NCBI RefSeq assembly: GCF_012974865.1 | Contig: NZ_CP043633.1 | Coordinates: 1-64,000, forward strand | DNA from: Nonlabens sp. Ci31 | Lineage (GTDB): Bacteria; Bacteroidota; Bacteroidia; Flavobacteriales; Flavobacteriaceae | DNA: 64,000 nt | Direction: 5' to 3' | Part shown: positions 33,949-42,842 of the stretch, one piece after another | Numbering within the stretch: the first letter of the stretch is position 1 | Layout of the letters: every line of letters begins with the position of its first letter | Translations under genes and position numbers: made by a program | Notes under the pieces: generated by a model | Databases searched by the model: none | Told to the model about the DNA's origin: nothing | Seen by the model: the letters and a program-made list of their open reading frames with translations, nothing else

Positions 33949-35427
33949 ATGTTTAGTGTCTTTATGTTTGAAAAAATATCGCTTTCGCGAAAGCGTAACC
34001 ATAACATTCCTCTTACTATTTACACAATAGCGTGTCTGCTATTACTCTCCAGTTGTGGAAATGATCATCAAGGTGAGACTACTTCTATAGTGCTTACTGG
34101 AAAGATTATTAATCCACGAACAGATCATGTAGTTTTAATAAATTATTCTGGTATACAAGACACTTTAAAATTAGATGCAAAAGGCGTGTTTATCAAAACG
34201 TATAAAGATATAAAGCCCGGACTATTCACCTTTGTACATACTAACGAATACCAGTCTTTCTATCTAGGTTATGGAGATACATTGAGATGGCGATTGAACA
34301 CAAAAGCGTTTGATGAATCGCTGGCTTTTACTGGAGCGGCTGCAAAGGAAAACAATTATCTCATTGACTTATTTTTAGAAATCGAAAAGAGCAATAGAAG
34401 CTTGTTAAGTGAATCCCAAAGAGAGCCTAATAACTTTAAAGAAATGATCGATCGTCTTACAGAGATGAGGATCAAAAAATTAAAACAAGCCGCAAAAAAA
34501 GATAACTTCCAAGATCATTTTGTTGAAAACACTATTAAAATTATAAAATTCAATGGCTGGTCAGGACTGGAGCGATACGCCTATACTCATTATGGTAAAA
34601 ACGAAATTCTCCAAAGCGATGTATTGCCTTCTAATTTTTATTCTTATCGACAACATCTAGAAATATGTGACAGAGAATTGCTTAACAATTATGCCTACCG
34701 GCCCTATGTCATTTCTTTAGTCTCTAATATTGCTTTATACAACTGTGCTCGTAAACACGGTTCTGGAAAAACGGTTGATAGAACAGGATATGAGTATCGC
34801 AAAGAAAAACTTCATGTCATCGATAGTCTCTTTACAGATCAGGAACTTAAAGGACTGTTTGCAGGAATAGAAACAAGAAACTTTATAAGAAACAGAAAAA
34901 ATGCTGTCGAAATCAGTGATTTAGTTTCTGAGTTTCTGGAGATATCTGAAGATAAGCTTCTTAATGATAACATTACTAAAATGGCAGCGACCTATATGAA
35001 CTTAGATCCTGGCAATAAACTTCCTAATTTTGAATTGTATCAATACAACAATAAAATCACTGATTTATCTTCACAAGTGAAAGGTTTAGGAGTGCTATTT
35101 TATTGGTCTAATAAAAACGAATCATACGCACTGCGCATTCATAAAAGAGTAAACGAATTAAGAGAAAAGTATCCTGAAATCAATTTTATAGGTATCAATC
35201 TTGATGATCCTACCAGCGGTGTATGGCATGAGGCAAGTGTGAAATTTGGTTTTAATAAATCTTCTGAATTTCAGCTAGTAGATAATCAGTCTATCAGTAA
35301 GCAACTTGCTCTAAGAAATGATAATCGCAGTATGGTAGTTGCTCCAGGGCTTACTATTCTAGATCCTAACATTAACCTATTTCATTACCAGATAGAAACC
35401 ACCTTATTGGGATACCTAAGTAGGTAG
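33949..35427 (+). CDS. Thioredoxin-like lipoprotein lacking the redox cysteines
   Basis: A 492-residue lipoprotein: an unusually long basic n-region that includes a palindrome-encoded LSRKR, a hydrophobic core, then LLSSCGN with lipidated cysteine at about residue 36. A DUF4369-like beta domain follows (about 48-140), then a helical region, and a C-terminal thioredoxin-fold domain from about 355 (LPNFELYQY, then GLGVLFYWSNKNESYAL). TlpA-type proteins have WCxxC at this point; here it is WSNKNES, with no cysteine, so disulfide exchange is unlikely. The start could also be the ATG at codon 6. Role unknown; possibly a binding protein. Confidence 0.75.
   Translation: MFSVFMFEKISLSRKRNHNIPLTIYTIACLLLLSSCGNDHQGETTSIVLTGKIINPRTDHVVLINYSGIQDTLKLDAKGVFIKTYKDIKPGLFTFVHTNEYQSFYLGYGDTLRWRLNTKAFDESLAFTGAAAKENNYLIDLFLEIEKSNRSLLSESQREPNNFKEMIDRLTEMRIKKLKQAAKKDNFQDHFVENTIKIIKFNGWSGLERYAYTHYGKNEILQSDVLPSNFYSYRQHLEICDRELLNNYAYRPYVISLVSNIALYNCARKHGSGKTVDRTGYEYRKEKLHVIDSLFTDQELKGLFAGIETRNFIRNRKNAVEISDLVSEFLEISEDKLLNDNITKMAATYMNLDPGNKLPNFELYQYNNKITDLSSQVKGLGVLFYWSNKNESYALRIHKRVNELREKYPEINFIGINLDDPTSGVWHEASVKFGFNKSSEFQLVDNQSISKQLALRNDNRSMVVAPGLTILDPNINLFHYQIETTLLGYLSR
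33980..33995. repeat. Dispersed palindrome (GCTTTCGCGAAAGC family), in a signal peptide
   Basis: 16-bp perfect palindrome encoding LSRKR in the n-region of the lipoprotein signal. Confidence 0.9.
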
Positions 35428-35440
35428 TCACTCCTTTTAA

Positions 35441-35485
35441 AAAATAAAAGCGATCTACATATAAATTTAGATCGCTTTTATTTTT
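35441..35485. terminator. Bidirectional intrinsic terminator
   Basis: A 17-bp stem (35441-35457 with 35468-35484) including AAAAGCGATCTA and its complement, with A/T runs on both sides, between the convergent lipoprotein and aldolase genes. Confidence 0.9.
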
Positions 35486-35499
35486 AGAAAACCACTTAC

Positions 35500-36156
35500 T
35501 TATGAATTTCCTTTTTCATAATCAGCAAGGAATTTTGCAAGACCTATATCTGTTAATGGGTGCTTTAACAATCCTTCTATAGAAGAAAGTGGACCAGTCA
35601 TGACATCTGCTCCTAGTTTTGCACAATCAATGATATGCATGGTATGTCGTATTGATGCAGCAAGAATTTGTGTCTCAAAACCGTAGTTGTCATAAATCAT
35701 TCTTATCTCGGCAATAAGATTTAAACCATCTGTGCTGATATCATCCAGTCTACCTATAAACGGAGAAACATAAGTGGCTCCTGCTTTTGCAGCAAGTAAT
35801 GCTTGTCCTGCACTAAATACAAGTGTCACATTTGTTTTAATTCCTTTATCTGTAAAATACTTACAAGCCTTCACACCATCTTTGATCATAGGCAGTTTTA
35901 CCACTATCTGATCGTTGAGAGCTGCAAGAGCTTCTCCTTCTCTAACCATTCCCTCAAAGTCTGTAGAAATAACTTCTGCACTGACATCTCCATCTACCAA
36001 CTCACAGATCTTTTTATAATGGTTGATAATGTTTTCTTCCCCTGTTATTCCTTCTTTAGCCATAAGAGAAGGGTTTGTGGTTACTCCATCGAGAATACCC
36101 ATATCTTGGGCATCTGCGATTTGTTCTAGGTTTGCGGTATCTATAAAAAATTTCAT
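35500..36156 (-). CDS. fsa: Fructose-6-phosphate aldolase / short transaldolase
   Basis: Cytoplasmic class I aldolase of the short transaldolase (TalC/FSA) group, acting on C3 units in the pentose phosphate pathway or dihydroxyacetone metabolism. The 218-residue product starts [13 protein letters not shown] and has the Schiff-base lysine K87 in VVKLPM, plus NVTLVFS and FIGRLDD motifs of the active-site barrel. Length fits this subgroup rather than classical TalB (about 316). Whether it is a transaldolase or an FSA in vivo cannot be read from sequence; most Bacteroidota members are probably transaldolases. Monocistronic. Confidence 0.9.
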   Translation of the reverse strand: MKFFIDTANLEQIADAQDMGILDGVTTNPSLMAKEGITGEENIINHYKKICELVDGDVSAEVISTDFEGMVREGEALAALNDQIVVKLPMIKDGVKACKYFTDKGIKTNVTLVFSAGQALLAAKAGATYVSPFIGRLDDISTDGLNLIAEIRMIYDNYGFETQILAASIRHTMHIIDCAKLGADVMTGPLSSIEGLLKHPLTDIGLAKFLADYEKGNS

Positions 36157-36270
36157 CGTTGTGTGTTAAGATGTTAATTATAACTGTCCTACAAAAATGG
36201 AGATTACCTTTCTTAAATAAGTATTTTTATAGAATTAAATATGATTATTTTTTAACAAGCCATTTTCATC

Positions 36271-37080
36271 ATGACCAGAATTACAAAATACTCATTTGTA
36301 GCTATATCCATTTTATTTCTAAGCAGTAGCTGTAGTCTATTCCAGCCTATAAATGCTAAGAAAAAGGTGGAAGTTGCCGATTCCACGCCTCCAGGAACTT
36401 TAATGTTAACAGAAATTCTGTACATAGACCGGGTACCGGTTACTAATTCCATGTATCAAGAGTTTTTAAATCACTTAGAAAATTACTGGTCTTTATCAAA
36501 ACATGAAAAGATGAAGGAGTTACCGCATTATGGACTTGATGAAGATGTTGTTTTTGAACCTCAAACGGGGAGCCGCGAGTTATTTAGAGAAGCCAGTCTT
36601 CAAAATCCGCAAGAAATGCTTACCAATAAATTAAGTATGGAAAATTATTACACCAGTCCCTTTTTTCAGTCACACCCTGTTGTAAATGTATCTAAAAAGC
36701 AAGCTGAATTATTCTGCTTATGGCGTACTGACATTGTAAATGCCGTATATGCGATAAAAAGCAACAGCGCATCGCAACGAGCTCGTTTTCCTTATAAAGT
36801 GCTATACAGGTTACCCACGGAGCCTGAAATGATCAGGGCTCAAAACAAACTGGATCGCGAGTTTAAACTGTTTAAATATCAAAATCAGATATATGCATAT
36901 ACAGGAAATTTTGATCTCTTTAGTAAAATGCAAGACAACACGGGCCAGATGACCATCATGGAAATCAAAGAAATAGGAAAGAACAAGACCTACAACTCCA
37001 TGCTGGATCGCAACCTTTCTTACTATAATCAACAGGAATTGAAAACTGGTTTTAGATGTATTTGTGAAGTTACTAAATAG
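36271..37080 (+). CDS. Formylglycine-generating-enzyme-like (SUMF1/GldK-type) lipoprotein
   Basis: A 269-residue lipoprotein (LFLSSSCSLF, lipidated at about C21). The body follows the SUMF1/FGE-sulfatase fold: an early IDRVPVTNSMYQEFL segment, the central HPVVNVSKKQAELFCLWR, YRLPTEPEM and the closing TGFRCICEV. Several catalytic positions of true formylglycine enzymes are not evident. In Bacteroidota, gliding/T9SS proteins GldJ and GldK use this fold without enzymatic activity; this protein is shorter than either, so I call it only related. Monocistronic; a binding or structural role in the outer membrane is the likeliest inference. Confidence 0.75.
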   Translation: MTRITKYSFVAISILFLSSSCSLFQPINAKKKVEVADSTPPGTLMLTEILYIDRVPVTNSMYQEFLNHLENYWSLSKHEKMKELPHYGLDEDVVFEPQTGSRELFREASLQNPQEMLTNKLSMENYYTSPFFQSHPVVNVSKKQAELFCLWRTDIVNAVYAIKSNSASQRARFPYKVLYRLPTEPEMIRAQNKLDREFKLFKYQNQIYAYTGNFDLFSKMQDNTGQMTIMEIKEIGKNKTYNSMLDRNLSYYNQQELKTGFRCICEVTK

Positions 37081-37585
37081 ACATTATCTCGATTTGTTTA
37101 AAAGTTCTAAAAATGCTAGAAAAAACGAGATAATTATTTATGCGCTCTAATTGATTCCGTATATCTTCCTTATTTGATAAACGTGACAATCTAGTAAAAC
37201 GCTCTTTACAGCGGGTTTGATTACCTCTATATCCAACATGCTGCTGACTAAATTTATGCAACATAGATAAACGGAGTATAGTAGTCCTATACTATTTGTT
37301 CGATTTTACTCACTAATTTTCACAGCTTTCCAATAAATTAGTAGTATTCTCATCATCCATATTTGATGACAAAACACTTATATCCCTACTATTACTACCA
37401 ACCAATTATTAGGTTTATATTTTCATTAGAGCCATATGAAAAATTTAGTCCATTGCTCTTCTAGAACTCCACCATTAAAGATCATAATTCCATCGAGATA
37501 TTAAAACTATGTCTTATCTGTTGCAGCTAAAAAAATATAACAAATATTTATGATAGTATTACTATCTATATTGCGTGTATTACTA
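37081..37585. other. Intergenic region without a confident gene
   Basis: About 500 bases. A dyad ATTATCTCG (37082) / CGAGATAAT (37125) brackets a small loop just after the lipoprotein gene, and AGTATAG/CTATACT forms a hairpin near 37275-37291. A 63-codon minus-strand frame (37073-37264) encodes a basic peptide I do not recognise and has no promoter; I do not call it a gene. Confidence 0.45.
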
Positions 37586-37593
37586 TATTTTTG
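37586..37593 (+). promoter_or_regulatory. -7 box for the DUF2490-carbonic anhydrase operon
   Basis: TATTTTTG, 15 bases before the ATG at 37609. Confidence 0.6.
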
Positions 37594-37608
37594 AATCAAT
37601 AAATACTT

Positions 37609-38298
37609 ATGTTTAAGAAAGTTATAATTCTATTAGCATCAACTATCTCTTTAGTAGGATATGCTCAAGTGGAATCATCACAAACTGGTTCTTGGTATAT
37701 GTATTTCTATAACGCAAAGTTAAAAGAGTCTAATTGGGGAATACAAGGAGATCTTCAATATCGAGACTGGCAAGGCTTAGGTGATTTGGAACAACTGTTA
37801 CTAAGGTCTGGGATTACTTATAGTCCAGATAATTCGCCTATTTTATTTACCGCAGGTTATGCCAATATTACAACTGGCGACTTTGGCAATTCTGATGAAA
37901 CAAGTGCCGAAAATCGGGTATACCAAGAAGCGCTTCTGCCTCAAAAATTAGGAGAGAGATTTTATATTACCCATCGTTTTAGATACGAACAACGATGGGT
38001 GGAAGATCAAGACTTTAGAACAAGATATCGTTACAATCTATTTCTAAATGTACCTATTAATAAAACAGATCTCAGCAAGAATGCTATTTATTTAGCCCTG
38101 TACAATGAAGTATTTATAAACGGACAGACCTATATAGGAGAAAATCGCGCTGTAGAACTTTTTGACAGAAATAGAACCTATTTAGGAGCTGGGTATTCCT
38201 TAACAAATAAAATGAGATTACAATTGGGCTGGATGAATCAAAAAACAGTAAACTGGGGTAAAGGCCAGCTCCAATTCAGTTTACACCATACGTTTTAA
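37609..38298 (+). CDS. DUF2490 outer-membrane-like protein
   Basis: A 229-residue exported protein with a signal peptide (MFKKVIILLASTISLVGYAQ). The mature part matches DUF2490: SQTGSWYMYFYNAKL with the paired W/Y, then NWGIQGDLQYRDW and repeated amphipathic strands ending in an aromatic residue (LQFSLHHTF), all of which fit an outer-membrane beta-barrel of about ten to twelve strands. Function of the family unknown. It is followed 25 bases downstream by a lipoprotein carbonic anhydrase, most likely on the same mRNA, so it may be a pore or anchor for that enzyme or its substrate. Confidence 0.82.
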   Translation: MFKKVIILLASTISLVGYAQVESSQTGSWYMYFYNAKLKESNWGIQGDLQYRDWQGLGDLEQLLLRSGITYSPDNSPILFTAGYANITTGDFGNSDETSAENRVYQEALLPQKLGERFYITHRFRYEQRWVEDQDFRTRYRYNLFLNVPINKTDLSKNAIYLALYNEVFINGQTYIGENRAVELFDRNRTYLGAGYSLTNKMRLQLGWMNQKTVNWGKGQLQFSLHHTF

Positions 38299-38323
38299 CA
38301 ACTAACATTTAAAATCAAACGAA

Positions 38324-39082
38324 ATGAAAAAAACAATTAGAATCATGATGTCGGCTTTATTAATGAGTAGTCTAATAGCTTGTAATCACAAGGCAGAAGA
38401 AACAGTTGAAAATCCAACTAGTAACAAATTACAAGAGATGGAAACATCTGTAACAAGTATTCTAACCGCTGAAGAACAAGCAAACATGACCGCAGACGAA
38501 ATCATAGAGCGTCTGAAAAAAGGAAATCAGAATTTTGTAAATAACAACCTAACTACAAGAGACCATTCAGAGCAAAGGAGACTTGCTGCTATAGGTCAAT
38601 ATCCAAAAGCAATCGTTCTTTCTTGTGTAGATAGTCGTGTACCTGTAGAAGATGTTTTTGATCTGGGTATAGGAGATATTTTTGTAGCTCGTGTTGCTGG
38701 AAATATTGAAAATGCTGATATTGTAGGTTCTATGGAGTTTGCAACTGCTGTTGCAGGTTCTAAAGTAATAGTTGTAATGGGGCATACTTCCTGCGGCGCA
38801 GTTCATCACGCTATAGATAATACCGATGCTGCTGGATTAGGTATGGTTAATCTTCAAAATTTATTGAACGAGATAAGACCTGTTCTTGATGCTCACAAAA
38901 ACGTAGTGCACTCCTCAAAAAACACAGAGTTTGCAAACATGATTATAGATGAAAATGTCGCTAAAACAGTTGCTGATATAAAAGAAGTGAGCCCTACTTT
39001 AAATAAAATGCATGATGACAGAAAAATTAAGATTATAGGAGCTGTTTATAATATGGAAACAGGAAAAGTAGTTTTTAAATAA
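38324..39082 (+). CDS. Exported lipoprotein beta-carbonic anhydrase
   Basis: Zinc enzyme interconverting CO2 and bicarbonate. Beta-class ligands are present: C101, D103 and R105 in SCVDSR, and H154 and C157 in GHTSC. Beta-CAs are usually cytoplasmic, but this one begins with a lipoprotein signal peptide (MKKTIRIMMSALLMSSLIAC, lipidation at C20) and then a charged spacer of about 30 residues, so it should act outside the inner membrane. It follows the DUF2490 gene by 25 bases and precedes a terminator and a Ca/Na antiporter gene. The 252-residue length is otherwise normal. Confidence 0.93.
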   Translation: MKKTIRIMMSALLMSSLIACNHKAEETVENPTSNKLQEMETSVTSILTAEEQANMTADEIIERLKKGNQNFVNNNLTTRDHSEQRRLAAIGQYPKAIVLSCVDSRVPVEDVFDLGIGDIFVARVAGNIENADIVGSMEFATAVAGSKVIVVMGHTSCGAVHHAIDNTDAAGLGMVNLQNLLNEIRPVLDAHKNVVHSSKNTEFANMIIDENVAKTVADIKEVSPTLNKMHDDRKIKIIGAVYNMETGKVVFK

Positions 39083-39102
39083 CCATATTTTCAACAAAGT
39101 AT

Positions 39103-39137
39103 AAAAACAGAGGCCTTAATAACCTCTGTTTTTTTTA
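39103..39137 (+). terminator. Intrinsic terminator after the carbonic anhydrase gene
   Basis: Stem AAAAACAGAGG/CCTCTGTTTTT at 39103-39131 followed by a T run. Confidence 0.85.
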
Positions 39138-39196
39138 TCTATCGTTTTACTATTCATTGCTATTATCTTTTATTTTTGGCTTCTTAAAATAATCCT

Positions 39197-40147
39197 ATGA
39201 GTATATTTTATTTATTGATAGGCTTGGTACTTCTAGTAATAGGTGGTGAATTTTTAGTTCGCTCCTCAGTAGGCCTGTCCTTAAAACTTCATCTTTCTAG
39301 AATGATCATTGGCCTTACGGTGGTTTCTTTTGCTACCAGTGCTCCAGAACTTATAGTCAGTATTCAATCAGCATTAGACGGTTTATCAGGACTTGCACTG
39401 GGAAACGTTATCGGTTCTAACATAGCAAATATTGCTTTAGTCTTAGGGACTACAGCTTTAATTGCTCCACTAGCTATTAATAGAGACTTTTTTAAGTTCA
39501 ATTGGCCCTGGATGATGGGTTTTAGCATTCTATTATACATTTTACTCCTTTCAGGAAATAATTTGGTGCGTTGGGAAGGAGCTATTTTATTAAGTGCTAT
39601 AGTTGTTTTTCTTATTTTACTGATTAGAAGAGCTCGCAAAGACCCAGAGGCCGCAGGTGTAGAAGAAGAATTACAAGAAGCCAAATGGTGGAAAATTTTT
39701 CTGTTTTTATTTCTAGGAGGTATGGCATTATGGCAAGGAAGTGAATTACTAGTTCAAGGCGCTGTAGATATAGCCGCTAGATTAGGTATTCCTGAAAGTA
39801 TTATTGCCGTTTCTATGGTTGCCATAGGAACTTCTGTACCAGAACTTGCCGCCTCTATTATAGCAGCTTTGAAAAAAGAAAAGGCTATTTCGCTAGGTAA
39901 CCTTATAGGATCTAATATATTCAACATAGGTTCTGTATTGGGAATTACTGCCTTGATCCAACCCATACAAATTGAAGAAAAGGGAATGGGTTTGTTAACT
40001 AATGATATTTACTGGATGTTGGGTATTGCATTTGCGCTGCTACCCTTGGCTTTTTTACCTAAAGCCTACCACATCTCTAGATACAAAGGAATCCTTTATT
40101 TAGCGGTCTACTTGCTATTTATCTATTCAGCCTTCTCTACCCTATAA
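39197..40147 (+). CDS. Calcium/sodium antiporter (CaCA family, YrbG-like)
   Basis: A 316-residue inner-membrane exchanger with the two inverted repeats of CaCA proteins. The alpha-1 region contains SAPELIVSIQSAL and GNVIGSNIANIALVLG, and the alpha-2 region contains SVPELAASIIAAL and GNLIGSNIFNIGSVLG, each with the ion-binding glutamate and asparagine. About ten helices are visible. It would export Ca2+ using the Na+ gradient, useful in seawater. A terminator separates it from the carbonic anhydrase, so it may be separately transcribed. Confidence 0.93.
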   Translation: MSIFYLLIGLVLLVIGGEFLVRSSVGLSLKLHLSRMIIGLTVVSFATSAPELIVSIQSALDGLSGLALGNVIGSNIANIALVLGTTALIAPLAINRDFFKFNWPWMMGFSILLYILLLSGNNLVRWEGAILLSAIVVFLILLIRRARKDPEAAGVEEELQEAKWWKIFLFLFLGGMALWQGSELLVQGAVDIAARLGIPESIIAVSMVAIGTSVPELAASIIAALKKEKAISLGNLIGSNIFNIGSVLGITALIQPIQIEEKGMGLLTNDIYWMLGIAFALLPLAFLPKAYHISRYKGILYLAVYLLFIYSAFSTL

Positions 40148-40228
40148 ATTATAGGGTTTGTTTACAAAAATTATAATATTGTTGATATTTAACCTCGTTT
40201 TTTTTAGGGCTAGATTATCATATTATAG

Positions 40229-40236
40229 TATTTTTG
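40229..40236 (+). promoter_or_regulatory. -7 box for glnN
   Basis: TATTTTTGC, 31 bases before the ATG at 40268. Confidence 0.6.
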
Positions 40237-40267
40237 CAGCAATCTTTCAATAATAAACACACAACAG

Positions 40268-42454
40268 ATGTCTACATTAAGATTTCAAGCTCTAAAAGAA
40301 ACACTCAATCGCAAAGAAATTGCTGTTAATGAACCCGCAAGACGAAGCGATATTTTCGGAAAAAACGTCTTCGGCAAAGGTGCTATGCGCCAGCATTTAA
40401 ACAAAGATGCTTACAAAAGCGTGCAAGACGCCATCGTTAACGGTAGTAAAATTGATCGCAATATTGCTGACCATGTTTCTACAGGAATGAAGGAATGGGC
40501 GATTCAAAACGGCGCCACTCATTACACACACTGGTTCCAACCTCTAACAGGAGCCACTGCAGAAAAGCACGATGCATTCTTTGAATTAGAAATGGATGGA
40601 ACTGTAATGGAAAAATTTGGTGGTGGACAACTCGTTCAACAAGAGCCAGACGCCTCTTCTTTCCCTAATGGCGGAATCAGAAACACATTTGAAGCTCGTG
40701 GTTATACGGCGTGGGATCCTACATCTCCAGCTTTTATCATGGGAACTACACTTTGTATTCCTACTGTGTTTGTAGCCTACACTGGTGAAGCATTAGATTA
40801 TAAAACGCCTCTTTTAAGATCCTTACAAGCGGTTGACAGCGCAGCAACTGATGTATGTAAGTATTTTGATAAAAATGTATCTAAAGTGGTTGCTACTTTA
40901 GGATGGGAACAAGAGTATTTCCTTATCGATAGCGCACTAGCTGACTCTAGACCAGATTTACAATTAGCTGGTCGTACTTTATTAGGGCACTCCTCTGCAA
41001 AGGGACAGCAACTAGATGATCATTACTTTGGTGCTATTCCTACACGTGTATTGAACTTTATGCGTGATATGGAAACAGAATGTATGCTTCTAGGTATACC
41101 TGTAAAGACACGTCATAATGAAGTAGCCCCTAATCAGTTTGAGTTGGCTCCTATTTTTGAAGAGGCCAACCTTGCTGTAGATCACAACTCCTTACTTATG
41201 GATGTGATGAGAAAAGTAGCTTCAAGACACTTTTTCAAAGTATTATTCCATGAGAAGCCATTTGCAGGAGTAAACGGTTCTGGAAAACACAACAACTGGT
41301 CACTAGCTACTAATACTGGAGTAAACTTACTTTCTCCTGGTAGTACGCCTATGAAAAACCTTCAATTCTTAACTTTCTTTGTCAATACGATTAAAGCAGT
41401 TCACGATCATGAAGAATTGATCAGAGCAACTATCGCTAGTGCATCAAACGACCACCGACTAGGGGCAAATGAAGCACCACCAGCAATTATATCTGTATTT
41501 ATTGGTTCTCAGTTAACAAGAGTCCTTGACGAGTTGGAAAAAGTAACTGACGGAAAACTTTCTCCAGAAGAAAAAACAGACCTCAAACTAAACGTAGTAG
41601 GTAAAATCCCAGAAGTAATTCTTGATAATACCGACCGTAACCGTACTTCTCCTTTTGCTTTTACTGGGAATAAATTTGAATTACGCGCCGTAGGTTCTAC
41701 AGCAAACTGTGCCAACCCGATGACCGTTCTTAACGCGATCGTAGCACAGCAACTGATCGAGTTTAAAGCAGAAGTAGATGCGCTTATAAAAGACAAAAAG
41801 CTTAAGAAAGACGAGGCTATATTCAATGTGCTCAGAGAGTACATTAAAAAATCTAAGAAAATCCGTTTTGAAGGAGATGGTTACGGAGAAGCTTGGGAAA
41901 AAGAAGCTAAAAAACGTGGCTTAAGTAATCATAAAACAACGCCTAACGCTCTTAAAGCTAAAGTTTCTAAGAAAAGTATCCAGCTTTTTGAAGGCTTGAA
42001 CATTATGAGCAAGGTAGAATCTGAAGCTCGTTATGAAATTGAAGTAGAAGACTATGCCATGCGCATACAGATTGAGGGACGTATCTTAGGAGACATAGCT
42101 CGCAACCATGTAACTCCAACAGCTATTAAGTATCAAAATACATTGATCGAAAATGTAGTAGGATTGAAAGAAATCTTTGGTAAGGACTTCAAAAAAATGG
42201 CCAAAGAGCAAATGACTTTGATAGAAGAAATTTCTGAGCATATCGAGAACATCAACAAGGGTATTACAGAAATGACGGAAGCTCGTAAAAAAGCCAACAA
42301 CGCAAAAGATGCAGAAGCAACTGCCGCAGCTTATTGCGATGATGTGAAACCATACTTTGATGTGATACGTTACCACTGTGATAAACTAGAACTATTAGTA
42401 GATGATGAAATCTGGCCATTAACTAAGTACAGAGAATTATTATTCACTAGATAA
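40268..42454 (+). CDS. glnN: Glutamine synthetase, type III (GSIII)
   Basis: ATP-dependent glutamine synthetase of the large dodecameric GSIII class used in Bacteroidota for ammonium assimilation. The 728-residue length is characteristic and much longer than GSI (about 470). Active-site motifs include ATLGWEQEYFLID (about 209-222), VKTRHNEVAPNQFELAP near 279-295, and NGSGKHNNWSL from N336 for the ammonium/glutamate side. The C-terminal 120 residues form the GSIII-specific helical extension. Monocistronic with a strong terminator; no nitrogen-regulator gene is nearby. Confidence 0.97.
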   Translation: MSTLRFQALKETLNRKEIAVNEPARRSDIFGKNVFGKGAMRQHLNKDAYKSVQDAIVNGSKIDRNIADHVSTGMKEWAIQNGATHYTHWFQPLTGATAEKHDAFFELEMDGTVMEKFGGGQLVQQEPDASSFPNGGIRNTFEARGYTAWDPTSPAFIMGTTLCIPTVFVAYTGEALDYKTPLLRSLQAVDSAATDVCKYFDKNVSKVVATLGWEQEYFLIDSALADSRPDLQLAGRTLLGHSSAKGQQLDDHYFGAIPTRVLNFMRDMETECMLLGIPVKTRHNEVAPNQFELAPIFEEANLAVDHNSLLMDVMRKVASRHFFKVLFHEKPFAGVNGSGKHNNWSLATNTGVNLLSPGSTPMKNLQFLTFFVNTIKAVHDHEELIRATIASASNDHRLGANEAPPAIISVFIGSQLTRVLDELEKVTDGKLSPEEKTDLKLNVVGKIPEVILDNTDRNRTSPFAFTGNKFELRAVGSTANCANPMTVLNAIVAQQLIEFKAEVDALIKDKKLKKDEAIFNVLREYIKKSKKIRFEGDGYGEAWEKEAKKRGLSNHKTTPNALKAKVSKKSIQLFEGLNIMSKVESEARYEIEVEDYAMRIQIEGRILGDIARNHVTPTAIKYQNTLIENVVGLKEIFGKDFKKMAKEQMTLIEEISEHIENINKGITEMTEARKKANNAKDAEATAAAYCDDVKPYFDVIRYHCDKLELLVDDEIWPLTKYRELLFTR

Positions 42455-42478
42455 TTCAATTTATACTATCTTAGGTTC

Positions 42479-42514
42479 AAAGCCCTAGAATTTAAATTCT
42501 AGGGCTTTTTTTTT
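42479..42514 (+). terminator. Intrinsic terminator of glnN
   Basis: 30-base perfect palindrome (AAAGCCCTAGAATTT and its complement, 42479-42508) followed by a T run. Confidence 0.9.
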
Positions 42515-42523
42515 ATAGTTTCG

Positions 42524-42535
42524 CTTTCGCGAAAG
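42524..42535. repeat. Dispersed palindrome (12-bp core) after glnN
   Basis: CTTTCGCGAAAG core; the right flank has mutated, so the outer pairs are lost. Directly after the glnN terminator. Confidence 0.8.
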
Positions 42536-42830
42536 AGTGTCATTAAGGCTATCGAAAACAAGCAGCCTACTTTAAATCAGGATTCTTCATCTACTAAATG
42601 AGTATCTTACTGCTACAATTAAATGAATCCTTAAAATAAAAAAACGTTTTTGACAGATCCTGGCTACTCCCATTTGGAGCATTCGATAAACCAACTTGTT
42701 TACTGCGTACTAAAAACTGTGACTGTCAACTAAGACGTAGACTTCAAATTTATTGATTTTCTTAACAACCTCTTCATATCTCCACACAACTGTCTTTGTA
42801 CTTAGTACTTCATACTTCATACATTAATAG
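42536..42830. other. Intergenic region with short degenerate repeats
   Basis: No gene. Contains the recurring motif ACTAAAAACTGTGACTG..AACTAAG (42707-42737), shared with 32186-32215, and a TACTT-rich micro-repeat (GTACTTAGTACTTCATACTT) close to the purM promoter. Confidence 0.5.
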
Positions 42831-42838
42831 TAACTTTG
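42831..42838 (+). promoter_or_regulatory. -7 box abutting the purM start (leaderless promoter candidate)
   Basis: TAACTTTG followed by CCAC and then the ATG at 42843. The distance of four bases predicts a transcript beginning at the start codon. Confidence 0.6.
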
Positions 42839-42842
42839 CCAC

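Noticed and set aside
37073..37264. 63-codon minus-strand reading frame after the SUMF1-like gene
   Set aside because: Basic peptide with no family resemblance and no promoter; overlaps the end of the preceding gene.
41509..41844. 111-codon antisense frame within glnN
   Set aside because: Shadow of GSIII coding sequence; low-complexity serine-rich translation.
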